Shown here: piece after piece, positions 24,281 to 32,743 of the stretch
Layout: every line of letters starts with the position of its first letter
Numbering within the stretch: the stretch's first letter is position 1
Origin: Planctomycetota bacterium
GTDB lineage: Bacteria > Planctomycetota > MHYJ01 > JACQXL01 > JACQZI01
Direction: 5' to 3'
DNA: 64,000 nucleotides
NCBI GenBank assembly: GCA_016207825.1
Contig: JACQZI010000010.1
Coordinates: 62,001 to 126,000, forward strand
The notes under the pieces: model-generated
What the model was told of the DNA's origin: nothing
Databases searched by the model: none
What the model saw: the letters and a program-made list of their open reading frames with translations, nothing else
Program-made: the position numbers and the translations under genes

Positions 24281-24735
24281 AACACGAATCAGACGAATAG
24301 AACGAATCCCACGAATAATAATTCAATTAGCGATACGTTTATATTCGACCTTCTTCTTCCCGAAATTTATAAGGATTCCGAGTTTCAACCCGGTTGCCTT
24401 TAAGTATGAGTATAATTGCGCTTCAAACACTTCATTTAATTCTGAAACGGCTTTAAGTTCCAGTATAACCTTATCTTCTACTATTAAATCTAACCTAAAA
24501 TCGCCCAAATCTTCATCCTTATAAATAACTTTTACCGGTTTCTGTGTTTCATAACTAATCTTCCGGTCACGAAATTCCCGGCATAGCGCTTTCTCATACT
24601 TATCCTCCGGAAAACCGGGACCAAGAATATTATGAACCTCAAATACCGCTTCCATTATTTTATAGGATATATCCTTGTAAATAAAATCGTCCATATTCGT
24701 GTTATTCGTCTAATTCGTGTTATTCGTGTTATTCT
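24281..24735. mobile_element. Candidate cassette: GxxExxY gene bracketed by inverted 9-bp units, copy 2
   Basis: The left arm (24281-24318) is four 9-bp units: aacacgaat, cagacgaat, agaacgaat, cccacgaat. The right arm (24694-24735) is the same type inverted: attcgtgtt, attcgtcta, attcgtgtt, attcgtgtt. They enclose only a GxxExxY gene inside the Ebo-like operon. Confidence 0.68.
24323..24694 (-). CDS. GxxExxY protein (PD-(D/E)XK nuclease-like), copy 2
   Basis: A 123-residue relative of the protein at 20009, with GPGFPEDKYEKAL (GxxExxY) and the core RLDLIVEDKVILELKAV (Asp, Glu-x-Lys). The C-terminal QLYSYLKATGLKLGILINFG segment is conserved between the copies. The ATG directly follows an acgaat unit of the flanking array, and no separate Shine-Dalgarno is seen. 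It interrupts a run of five metabolic genes on the same strand (UbiA upstream, phosphodiesterase downstream) with which it has no obvious link. Function is unknown. Confidence 0.88.
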   Translation of the reverse strand: MDDFIYKDISYKIMEAVFEVHNILGPGFPEDKYEKALCREFRDRKISYETQKPVKVIYKDEDLGDFRLDLIVEDKVILELKAVSELNEVFEAQLYSYLKATGLKLGILINFGKKKVEYKRIAN

Positions 24736-25440
24736 TTACGTCATCTCGAAAATTATTCCTAATACCAAAGCCGGTATCATCAACGATGCTATTATACCTG
24801 CCTGCCAGTAATATCCGTTCATAAAAACCAGCAATCCGTCTATAAGCGGGATAATCAGGATTCCTGTTTTCACTATCTTGCGAAGCGCGGGCTTATCATT
24901 CTCTAATCTAGCCAGTGCTGTGGTTATTGCAATGTAGATAAATATTATTACAGGGAATATTATAAACTCTTTGGGGAATGCCCCCCCGATATTTAATCCC
25001 AATTCCCAATTAAAAGCGCGGCATAGCGGCATGAATATGATGGCGGTAATAAACCATCTCTTAAACAATGAATCATAAAGAAACGCGCTTAATGCGATAA
25101 CGGAACAAATAACGCCTGCGCTTGCCGAAATCATAAACCCGCAAACAATTCCCGCCATGAGCAAAAGGATTCCAAAGGACAAAGCTATTGACGGCTTGAT
25201 AACGCCCGAAGGCAAAACCCGATTGGGACGCTCTTTTTTATCACGTTTCAAATCGAAGTAATCATTAAGCGCCATCCCGCCGCTGTAAAGCGCGGCTGAG
25301 GCAACCGAGCCGAATATGATGTGGGCGGTTGCCGGGAAAACGCTCCCTGCAACAACCATCCCTGCCCAGACATTTGATATGGCAGTGAAAATATTGGGCA
25401 GGCGGATTAATCTTAACAAACCAATGATAAAACGAAACAT
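24736..25440 (-). CDS. UbiA family prenyltransferase (EboC-like)
   Basis: A polytopic inner-membrane enzyme of 234 residues with about seven to eight hydrophobic segments. It carries the first Asp-rich motif NDYFDLKRDKKERPNR (Asp60, Asp63, Asp67), where the family binds Mg-prenyl diphosphate. The second region is reduced to YDSLFKRW. The short length and this motif fit EboC-type members. It would prenylate an aromatic or polyol acceptor. Given the inositol-phosphate synthase in the operon, an inositol-type acceptor is conceivable but unproven. The downstream cassette array begins at its stop. Confidence 0.88.
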   Translation of the reverse strand: MFRFIIGLLRLIRLPNIFTAISNVWAGMVVAGSVFPATAHIIFGSVASAALYSGGMALNDYFDLKRDKKERPNRVLPSGVIKPSIALSFGILLLMAGIVCGFMISASAGVICSVIALSAFLYDSLFKRWFITAIIFMPLCRAFNWELGLNIGGAFPKEFIIFPVIIFIYIAITTALARLENDKPALRKIVKTGILIIPLIDGLLVFMNGYYWQAGIIASLMIPALVLGIIFEMT

Positions 25441-25449
25441 ATTTTACGA

Positions 25450-25503
25450 AATACAGAACACGAATCTTACCCCGAAAACATTCGGGGTGCTATTCGTGTT
25501 ACT
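25450..25503. repeat. Small inverted repeat between UbiA and TIM-barrel genes
   Basis: Arms aacacgaat and attcgtgtt surround an inner hairpin ccccgaa/ttcgggg. No gene is enclosed. It uses the same 9-bp unit as the cassette at 24281-24735. Confidence 0.6.
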
Positions 25504-26332
25504 CTTTCTCTGAAACAAACTGTTTAAGGTGTTGTAAGCTTTGGCTCCCGACTTCCACCGGATTATCCTGATAAGGATACAATTCAACGCTGATAAATCC
25601 ATCATAGCCTATATCTTTTAACGCCGTGAATACCGGGGGAAAATCTATTTCACCCTGCCCGCATATCTTGTGGTTATGGACCCTGCCTGAAATATCTTCT
25701 ATATGGACGTGATGGATATAAGGCGCGAGTTTATTTATGACCTCCGCGGGGTTTTCACCGGCGCACCAGAAATGGCCGATATCGCAGTTTAATCCGATAA
25801 TTGATGTATCAACCTTCCTGATAAACTCCCCGAATTGGACTGAGTTCTCCATCAGTAAATCCGGTTCCGGCTCAACCAGTATTTTCACACCCAATTCTTT
25901 GGCAAGAGGGATAACTTCTTCCAATCCTCTGATAAATATCTCCATTGCGTCCTTGCGGGTAAAATGCTCCAAACGGCCCCCGGGCTGGATGGAAATATTC
26001 GGGCAATCAAGCTCTTTGGCAAGGTGCAAGCATTGCTTTGTATGTTGGATGCGCATGTCCCTGTCTTTCGCTTCCTTCTCAATCCATGAAGGATGATGCA
26101 TATCCCCTATGGCAAACAGGGTGAAGGTATTCAGATTGGAAACCGCCAGATTTTCTTTCTTTAAGAGCGATTTTAAAGCACTGAGCTTTCGAGCATCTTG
26201 ATAATCTGGGGGGTAAAGGTGGGGACGGTCTGCCATGATTTCCACCCCGGCAAAGCCTATTTCCCTGATAAGGCGTATGGTTTCTTCCAGGCTGTATTTC
26301 TTAAAAGCATTCGTGCTGTAAGCGAATTTCAT
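25499..26332 (-). CDS. Sugar-phosphate isomerase/epimerase-like TIM barrel (EboE-like position)
   Basis: An AP-endonuclease-2 fold TIM barrel of 277 residues, starting MKFAYSTNAFKKYSLEETIRLIREIGFAGVEIM. Metal-ligand motifs visible are VEPEPD (Glu), GLNCDIGHFW (Asp, His), HVHIEDI (His) and a terminal ISVELYPY (Glu). Such proteins isomerise or epimerise sugars or inositols. Family members act on inosose, so a role in modifying an inositol derivative would match the neighbouring inositol-phosphate synthase. This is an inference. About 140 bp, including a dispersed repeat, separates it from the TatD gene upstream. Confidence 0.85.
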   Translation of the reverse strand: MKFAYSTNAFKKYSLEETIRLIREIGFAGVEIMADRPHLYPPDYQDARKLSALKSLLKKENLAVSNLNTFTLFAIGDMHHPSWIEKEAKDRDMRIQHTKQCLHLAKELDCPNISIQPGGRLEHFTRKDAMEIFIRGLEEVIPLAKELGVKILVEPEPDLLMENSVQFGEFIRKVDTSIIGLNCDIGHFWCAGENPAEVINKLAPYIHHVHIEDISGRVHNHKICGQGEIDFPPVFTALKDIGYDGFISVELYPYQDNPVEVGSQSLQHLKQFVSEKE

Positions 26333-26371
26333 TTACATACCCAAATCTTTCTTAATCAGATTACGCCACAT

Positions 26372-26455
26372 TGTCATTGCGAATCCCGATTTATCGGGAT
26401 GAAGCAATCCCTTTTAAAATGGGATTACTTCGTCACTATGTTCCTCGTAATGACA
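26372..26455. repeat. Dispersed repeat (tgtcattgcgaa...cgtaatgaca)
   Basis: Imperfect inverted ends tgtcattgcgaa and ctcgtaatgaca enclose the hairpin atcccgatttatcgggat and gaagcaatccc. It occupies the gap between the TIM-barrel and TatD genes. Confidence 0.65.
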
Positions 26456-26473
26456 TTATAACAAAACTATGGT

Positions 26474-27274
26474 TTAATCCTCCAGCCGGAATTTAGGCGA
26501 TTGGGAGAAAAAGCCAAAGGCATTCCGGAAAACCACCTTTTCTATCTCCTCTTCGCTTAGCCCGAAACCCGGGAATTGCCTTGCCGCTTCCGCCACATTC
26601 AAGGGGTAAGATTTCCCCCAATCAGCCGAGCTGTTTATCAGGATGCGGCCTGCCCCGTATTCTTTTATCATCTTAGCGGCGCGCTCGTTGCTTACCTTGG
26701 TCGGATAAAGGGTCATCCCGGCAATGATATCCGGTTCTTTCAAAGTAACGCCGATTGTTTCCTCGGTATTATGGTCCATCACGTAGCGCTTCATATCCAC
26801 CCCGACCTTTTTCATGATAGCAAGCATCCTCTCCACCCCGACCCGCTTATTGGTATGGGGGGAATGGATTATCACGAGCGACTTATGTTTCTCCGCCAGC
26901 TCCACCTGGCGTTTAAATACTTCTTCCTCATCCGGGGTAATCAAATCCAGCCCGATTTCCCCGACACCGATGCAATTAGGGTGTTCCAGATATTTCCCCA
27001 GGTTATTGACCACCTCAAATGCAATCTCGGTATGGCGGGCTTCTTTGGCATTGACTCCGAGCAGGCTGTAATGGTATAAGCCGTATTTGCGCGCCCGGCC
27101 GTTCTCAAAGTTAAGCAAATGCTGGAAATAATCGTAATAACTGCCAGCCGATGTCCGGTCTGTCCCCGACCAGAAAGCCGGTTCAATCACCGCGACATAA
27201 CCGGATTTCTTCATCGCTTCGTAATCATCGGTAGTCCGGGCATACATGTGAATATGCGGCTCGATAATTTTCAT
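26474..27274 (-). CDS. TatD-family metal-dependent hydrolase (EboB-like)
   Basis: A 266-residue amidohydrolase-fold protein. Metal ligands are visible at His7 and His9 (PHIHM), Glu106 (GVGEIGLD), His137 (IIHSPH), a MDHNTE motif and Asp in SSADWG. It is more divergent from housekeeping TatD than usual, in the way EboB-type proteins are. In Ebo/EDB clusters this gene goes with UbiA and a phosphodiesterase, as here. The substrate is not known. It ends 2 bp from the end of the inositol-phosphate synthase gene region, so the two are probably translationally coupled. Confidence 0.87.
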   Translation of the reverse strand: MKIIEPHIHMYARTTDDYEAMKKSGYVAVIEPAFWSGTDRTSAGSYYDYFQHLLNFENGRARKYGLYHYSLLGVNAKEARHTEIAFEVVNNLGKYLEHPNCIGVGEIGLDLITPDEEEVFKRQVELAEKHKSLVIIHSPHTNKRVGVERMLAIMKKVGVDMKRYVMDHNTEETIGVTLKEPDIIAGMTLYPTKVSNERAAKMIKEYGAGRILINSSADWGKSYPLNVAEAARQFPGFGLSEEEIEKVVFRNAFGFFSQSPKFRLED

Positions 27275-27276
27275 CT

Positions 27277-28485
27277 TTATCTCTCTTTCTTAGTTTTACT
27301 TAAATATTCCTCCAACAAATGCCACTGCTGGTGTAAATCGGAAACGTCCGTCCCCAGCGGCTGTTTGAAAAAGAGCCCCAGATGGCTTAAAATGCCGGAT
27401 TCCTTCCGGCGATGCGCCAGGTCAACCAACCGGATTAAGTCAATGACCAGCGGAGCCGCCAGCATCGAGTCGCAACCCTGCCAGATAAACTGCATTGACA
27501 TCTTGGTCCCCAGGAATCCTTCGAAATGTATGAAATCCCAGGCAACTTTCCATTCGCCCAGGGACGGGACATAATCAATGCCGGTATGTGTATGCGGCTT
27601 ATATCCAAGCGCCTGCGGAAGCACCGTGTCCTTGGCGCTGAGCTTGGACTTCAGGCTTTCCGGGTCAGCCAGCACCTTGCCATCCATATTTCCCAGGATA
27701 TTATAACCCTGCCAGGAAAGTATTTTCAGCGCCCGGTATTTGAACATGCCTGCCAAGACGGCCTTGATAAGCGTTTCTCCGGTCTTGCCGTCTCTTCCGG
27801 CATGCGGTATCGCCTGTTGTTTGGCAAGCTGGAAAAGCGCCGGGATATCCGACCCGACAGAAGGAGTAAAATTAATATAAGGGCAATTGCATTTGAAAGC
27901 GACATACGCGTAAAGCGAGCTTGCCCGCGCTATTTCCTTATGGTTAGTCTTAAGCATTTCCTCAAATCCATCGATGCTTTCGGTATGGATACCCGTCATG
28001 GCAGGCGGTTCGGTGGATGCCAGGTTTAGGACAATTACCCGCTCCAGATTATTTGATTCCTTGAACTCGGTAATATCCCGGCTTAATTGCCCGACTATTT
28101 CCGCAAGAGACAACGCATCCAGCTTGCTGGTTTCGCCGACTGCCTCGGAAACGCCTTTCCCGCACCCGACGGTTATTCCCAGGCGCGTGTTCTTTTGGAG
28201 GGTCTCAAAATACGCGCCGATACTTTCCACGACCCGGCGGCCAATATGCGCCTCTTCAGCGAGACGTTCAAAGCTTTCCCGTGCATTGCCTTTGCGCACC
28301 TCATGCCCGCCAAAGATTATCCGGTCAAATGGGGTGAAACCAACATTCTTAAAATCGGGGAGTTCAGTAATCAATCCGATTGGCTCGGCAAGCTGCCGGG
28401 CAAATATCTCGGCTCCGGCAACCGCGGCGGAAGCGACCGAGCCGGACGCGCCGATTATCCAAACACCAAGAGATTTATTTCCCAT
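27277..28485 (-). CDS. ino1: Inositol-3-phosphate synthase
   Basis: The enzyme cyclises glucose 6-phosphate to inositol 3-phosphate with bound NAD. Visible features are the Rossmann motif WIIGASGSVASAA at the start, LNLASTEPP, YINFTPSVGSDIPAL, GRDGKTGETLIKAVL (the KTG active-site lysine region) and YNILGNMDGKVLADP. The length of 402 residues is normal. It lies 13 bp after the TonB receptor stop and directly upstream of the TatD gene. In classical Ebo clusters the cyclase is a dehydroquinate-synthase-like EboD. Here the cyclitol-forming enzyme is Ino1 instead, which suggests a different cyclitol product. Confidence 0.92.
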   Translation of the reverse strand: MGNKSLGVWIIGASGSVASAAVAGAEIFARQLAEPIGLITELPDFKNVGFTPFDRIIFGGHEVRKGNARESFERLAEEAHIGRRVVESIGAYFETLQKNTRLGITVGCGKGVSEAVGETSKLDALSLAEIVGQLSRDITEFKESNNLERVIVLNLASTEPPAMTGIHTESIDGFEEMLKTNHKEIARASSLYAYVAFKCNCPYINFTPSVGSDIPALFQLAKQQAIPHAGRDGKTGETLIKAVLAGMFKYRALKILSWQGYNILGNMDGKVLADPESLKSKLSAKDTVLPQALGYKPHTHTGIDYVPSLGEWKVAWDFIHFEGFLGTKMSMQFIWQGCDSMLAAPLVIDLIRLVDLAHRRKESGILSHLGLFFKQPLGTDVSDLHQQWHLLEEYLSKTKKER

Positions 28486-28498
28486 TTTCTATCCATTA

Positions 28499-30616
28499 TT
28501 AGAATAAACCTTCGATTGTGACAATAAAATTCGTTCCTGATTCGTTGTTGCCGGAACCATGAATGCGGTAATCACGGCCGGTAATATTTTCCACCCCCGC
28601 CGAGATATTAAAGTATTTATTTAGCCTGGTTCCTCCTTTAAGATTATAAATCGTGTAGCCGGGCGTGCCGTCCGGTGGTATTCTTTGCGTATCCAGTTTA
28701 TCCAAAGGAGATAATCTATCCTGCCGGTCGGCTATCTTAACCATGCCTTCAAGCCATGTTTTACTATCAACATTTTCCCATCGGCCGCCAAAGGTAAATG
28801 CCGGAGGCGGTATTTTGGACATGGGTTTTTCTTCTTTAACCAAGGCCGAGGTCGGATAAGTATCCACCGCGCCTCTCTGGCAACCGGCGCCGGCAAAAAT
28901 ACTCCACTGGTTATCTATCTCGTATTTCCCGCTTAATTCGCCGCCGTAAATAAAGCCGTCCCCGATATTCGCTTTTTGCACCTCGTTCTTGCCGCTGACG
29001 ACATTACCGGTCGGATAACGGACAATCATATCCTTGATATTGGTATGGAAAACCGCGCCTTGTACGCTGAATGTTTCGTATCTTGCCTTGGCTCCGGTTT
29101 CTATGGTGGTAAAATATTCCGGCTTCAATCCGGGAGAAGGCATTTCTATCTCATTGGAAAGCGCGATATCCAGCCGTGACAGGTCGGAAAGGTTCGGCGC
29201 CCTGAACCCCTGGGAAACACCGCCGAATATATTCCAATTCTCATTCGCTAAGTATGCCAGGCGCAAATTACCCACCAAACTGCTCCAGTTATCTTCCAGG
29301 GAAATCTGCTTCTTTGTATTCGGGTCGTAACCCTTATCCGCAGAGACATCAACCTTGGTATAACGCGTGCCGGCGGTCACTGTCATCTTTTGCGTCAGCG
29401 CGTATTCATCCTGGATATAAACGCCGCCCATATCATACGTGGCGTTATCCGCGATTGAGCCCTGGATTCCAATCGATTCCAATGTACCGTCGGATTTGTA
29501 ATTTCGGGCAAAGGAATTGGCGTTGTCGCGGTAAAACTCCACGCCGTAACTGAGGTAACCCAAAGAAGACTTACATTCAGCCTGCGCAAAGAACCCGGCT
29601 GTGCCGATGGTAAAGCCCTGCGTCTCTATTTTATCATTGGAACGCAGGCGGAACTGCTCCTCATCCTGCGCCTGGTAAGAAAAGCTGAATTTCGCCTTGT
29701 CTCCCATCCAGCCGGCTTCATCCTTATGATATTGGACGTAAAAAAGCTCTCTGGCATGGTCCAATGAACGCTCCTTATCCGTTCCGATGGCTGTCCCACG
29801 CCATGATATGCCGTAAACGGTCGAATGCGTGCGCCAGGCATCCGGCTGGGTAACCTTTTGGTAAACCAGGACCAGCTTATCGACTGAAGATAATTTATAA
29901 TCCAGCCTGATATCATAATCATTTTCCCGATAGCCTGTTTCGGGTTGTAAACCGACATACCTGCCTCCGGCGAGGTCGCCAAAATCCTTGCCTGAAGCTC
30001 CGGCAATAAACGACAACGATTTATTGACTGTGTATGACGATTCCAATCTTGTTACGGCTGATTTATCCGCACTTGAATAACGCTGAACCATCCGGCCATG
30101 CCATCCATCTTTCTCTGGGACGGGAGTCAGGGCATTGACCGCGCCGCCGATTGAATCGCTCCCGTAAAGGACGGAAGAAGGGCCTTTGACTATTTCCAGT
30201 TGTCCGATGGTAAAAGAATCAACCGTATTCCAATATTCATTCGGCCCATCGCGGAAGGCGGAGTTATTCAAACGGACACCGTCTATCATAAAAAGGGTGC
30301 GGAAGCCGGTAAACCCGCGCAGGAACGGGGCGCCCTGCCCCTGCGAGGTCTTCTGGACGGTGATTGAGGGGTCGGATGAAAATATTTCGGGGGTCGTCCG
30401 GCTCATCTGTTGGTTCTGGATTTCCTCTGCGCTAATAACCTCAGCGATATAAGGCGACTCCAAAACCTTCTCCTCATGGCGCGAGGCGGTCACGATTATC
30501 TCATCGGCTTCCTCGCGTTTGACCCCTATAGTTTCTGAATCATCAGCTAAGGCAACCGGAATACAAGGAGTTATCACCACAAAGGCGCAAAGGGCACCAA
30601 GAAATACATGCTTCAT
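28499..30616 (-). CDS. TonB-dependent outer-membrane receptor
   Basis: A ligand-gated outer-membrane transporter of about 705 residues. It has a signal peptide (FLGALCAFVVITPCIPVALA), a TonB box EIIVTASR, a plug domain (IQNQQMSRTTPEIFSSDPS, FLRGFTG, LEIVKGPSSVLYGSDSIGG) and a beta-barrel ending in TNFIVTIEGLF. It is closest in style to FepA/CirA/BtuB-type receptors. The ligand is not evident. I chose the ATG at 30616, which follows AAAGGA and starts the signal peptide; an ATG at 30640 adds eight residues. It is first in the operon with ino1, TatD, TIM barrel, UbiA and the phosphodiesterase, which links it to that pathway's product or to a metal. Confidence 0.93.
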   Translation of the reverse strand: MKHVFLGALCAFVVITPCIPVALADDSETIGVKREEADEIIVTASRHEEKVLESPYIAEVISAEEIQNQQMSRTTPEIFSSDPSITVQKTSQGQGAPFLRGFTGFRTLFMIDGVRLNNSAFRDGPNEYWNTVDSFTIGQLEIVKGPSSVLYGSDSIGGAVNALTPVPEKDGWHGRMVQRYSSADKSAVTRLESSYTVNKSLSFIAGASGKDFGDLAGGRYVGLQPETGYRENDYDIRLDYKLSSVDKLVLVYQKVTQPDAWRTHSTVYGISWRGTAIGTDKERSLDHARELFYVQYHKDEAGWMGDKAKFSFSYQAQDEEQFRLRSNDKIETQGFTIGTAGFFAQAECKSSLGYLSYGVEFYRDNANSFARNYKSDGTLESIGIQGSIADNATYDMGGVYIQDEYALTQKMTVTAGTRYTKVDVSADKGYDPNTKKQISLEDNWSSLVGNLRLAYLANENWNIFGGVSQGFRAPNLSDLSRLDIALSNEIEMPSPGLKPEYFTTIETGAKARYETFSVQGAVFHTNIKDMIVRYPTGNVVSGKNEVQKANIGDGFIYGGELSGKYEIDNQWSIFAGAGCQRGAVDTYPTSALVKEEKPMSKIPPPAFTFGGRWENVDSKTWLEGMVKIADRQDRLSPLDKLDTQRIPPDGTPGYTIYNLKGGTRLNKYFNISAGVENITGRDYRIHGSGNNESGTNFIVTIEGLF

Positions 30617-30717
30617 AATAAATTTTCCTTTATTTAACATTACCTATATAAGCGCAGGGAACGGGGAAAAGGTTCGGTCCGATAAATAGAATTTTAGTTT
30701 TTGTTTATGGGGTAGAC

Positions 30718-31003
30718 TGGCTCGCACCATGGAGCATAGTAGTTATTATAATGGGGTCGGGTAGCTTTTAGAATGGGGTCTGGTAGCTCTTACCTATACG
30801 TATTATAGCTTTTAGAATGGAGTCAGGTAGCTTTTACCTATATGTATTATAACTTTTAGGGGTGAGTAATATAGCTTTTACCCGTATGTATTATGGCTTT
30901 TAGAGGGGAGTAATATAGCCTTTACCCGTATGTATTATAGCCTTTAAGATGGGGTCGGGTAGCTTTTATAATGGAGTCTGGTAGCCTTTAGGGGGGTGTA
31001 TAC
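30718..31003. repeat. 22-bp tandem array with alternating unit types, 13 units
   Basis: Thirteen units of exactly 22 bp (286 bp) all begin tagcttttag or a close variant. Two unit types largely alternate (one continuing aatggagtcagg, the other cctatatgtatta), giving a 44-bp higher-order period. It lies upstream of the TonB receptor. There are no spacers and no coding frame. Confidence 0.93.
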
Positions 31004-31211
31004 CCGCCCCCTCCGCTACGTTGCGGGGGCTATAGCCCCCATTTTAATTCATTACGGGGACGCCTGATTCTAATATATAAGTAGGAAAGCCCCGACATTC
31101 GTCGGGATGCCGATTGATTATAAGATTGAATAGCAAGGACAGCCCCTTCGTCTGAAACCAGCTTATATTGAGTTTAGGGTGCTCCTCTATATATGGGGTA
31201 GGGTGGGGAGG
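31004..31211. repeat. GC-rich palindromic element between arrays C and D
   Basis: The gap holds cgccccctccgctacgttgc and gggggctatagccccc, a perfect 16-bp palindrome (31026-31041), then ttacggggacgcc and ccccgacattcgtcgggatg. The rest is unremarkable. No gene is seen. Confidence 0.55.
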
Positions 31212-31497
31212 CGGCTCTAAAAGCTATCCCAAACGGCTCCAAGAGTTATCCCAAGCGGCTCGAAGAGCTACCCCGAACGGCTCCAAGAGTTACGGGAAAC
31301 TGCACCAAAGGGTATGGAAAGCGACTCCAAGAATCCCGGGGAGCGGCTCCAAAATCCCTATGGAACGGCACCTAAAGGTATAGGGAACGGCTTTAAAAGG
31401 GCTGGGAACCCGCACCTAAATCTATCCGGGACTGCACGAAGAGGTATGGGGTACGGCTCCAAAAAGTATCCCGACCGGCACCTTAAAAATCAGGTAA
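31212..31497. repeat. 22-bp tandem array, 13 units
   Basis: Thirteen units of 22 bp (286 bp) have the loose consensus cggctccaagagctatccc. Starts at 31212, 31454 and 31476 confirm that the period holds without drift. Units are more degenerate in the second half. On the opposite strand the core reads agcttttagag, close to array C. A frame stays open through part of it, but I do not regard it as a gene. Confidence 0.9.
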
Positions 31498-31593
31498 TCG
31501 GATTTACCCAGTTCCAGGGACAGTTTCAGGAACGCTTTACTTAATCCATAATTCGGCATGCTGTCCCCAGCGAACTTTTACTTTTATTATAAG

Positions 31594-32160
31594 TTATGGT
31601 AAATTTACCGTATCACCCTCTTTATACGCTTTGGTCATTTCTATACCATTAACCTTATAGGTAATAATTCCTTTTTTAGGCACATTAATATGAGGGTCGC
31701 CTTTAAGATTATTATCAACCTTCATAACCAATTTCCCGTTTTTTATATGCCCACGAGCAATATCGGTTATGTCAAGAGTTTTATCCGACGTACCATAAGT
31801 TGCCCTTATAATCTCAAATGGCTCTATAGAACTTGTTTTAGCAAAAGATTTTACTTCGCCAGAAGTTGCAATCTTTTTTATAGTTGTATCTCTTTGGAGG
31901 AAGAAATAAATGGTAAGTAATAAAAATAGCACTCCAACAATCAAAAAAAGCCAGATCAATAAACTTAAAGCACCTGTTTCTTTAGCAATAAAAACAGAAA
32001 CGAATCCCCCCAGTCCTAGTGAACAAAATAGCATAAAAATATCACCTAATACGCTCTTGCTTTTAATATCATTCAAATCATTCTCTGTTACCAAATAATA
32101 AATCACTTCTCGTTCTTTAATAGTCGTTTTAATTAGTTCGTTTGTATTATTAGTATTCAT
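31594..32160 (-). CDS. Membrane protein with DUF3395-like C-terminal domain
   Basis: A 188-residue protein with an N-terminal cytoplasmic stretch, two membrane helices (DIFMLFCSLGLGGFVSVFIA and LLIWLFLIVGVLFLLLTIYFFL) and a C-terminal beta-rich domain. That domain (IIRATYGTSDKTLDITDIAR...GDPHINVPKKGIITYKVNG) resembles the DUF3395 domain best known from DNAJC11-type proteins. The role of that domain is unclear. Strong Shine-Dalgarno AGGAGG precedes the ATG. A 16-codon open frame (MSSEYEVKYL...) ends 2 bp before the start and could be a leader peptide. There is no obvious operon partner. Confidence 0.7.
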   Translation of the reverse strand: MNTNNTNELIKTTIKEREVIYYLVTENDLNDIKSKSVLGDIFMLFCSLGLGGFVSVFIAKETGALSLLIWLFLIVGVLFLLLTIYFFLQRDTTIKKIATSGEVKSFAKTSSIEPFEIIRATYGTSDKTLDITDIARGHIKNGKLVMKVDNNLKGDPHINVPKKGIITYKVNGIEMTKAYKEGDTVNLP

Positions 32161-32743
32161 TTTATTCTCCTCCTATGTTAATAGTCAAATATTTTACTTC
32201 GTACTCCGAAGACATGTTTTTTAAGTGCTTATCCTCCCCGCCAAAAGCGGGGCGGATAACTTAAATTTATTAAAGTCTTCGCATATTTAATTGTTCTTTA
32301 AACTTCAATACTTTTTCCCTTTCTTATTGTAGTCTTCGGAGTAGAATTATTGTCGGTGAACACCATCCTCCTATTCAGGCTCCCCGATATTCATCGGGGG
32401 CCTATGGTGACTATTCGGTTACAGGTCCAGTTAATCTCCTTCTCGGGGTCAATTAAGCCCCATACAAAAATGCAACCTATAACCTATCTACTCCAGACCA
32501 CGGTTTTATTATACCAATGATCCAAAGTTTCCACCAACCTATTTGGCTATTATCGTATCATCTCCTTTGTAATATATACACTCACAGTTCCAAAGACACC
32601 ATACCGATTGGTTTAATTGCAGGTAGAATATCACAATTACTAGGAATGTCAAGGGAAAAAGATTAAGGTTAAGGAAAAGGCTGAGGGTTTTGGAGGTGAT
32701 TTTTATTTGATTAGCCCCGGCGGGATTGTTTTAATGTCCGTCA
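32161..32743. other. 580-bp intergenic region with long inverted repeats
   Basis: I find no protein gene of normal size here. A perfect 12-bp inverted pair, tactccgaagac (32202-32213) and gtcttcggagta (32332-32343), brackets about 120 bp that include the hairpin ccccgcc/ggcgggg-like element at 32237-32254. A further hairpin, ctccccgat/atcggggg, lies at 32381-32400. The region upstream of the sigma factor is AT-rich. It could hold a small RNA or a leader, but no known class is recognised. Confidence 0.4.

Noticed and set aside
31168-31544. Open frames over the 22-bp array at 31212
   Set aside because: They only reflect a lack of stops in a GC-rich repeat. There is no start signal or recognisable protein.
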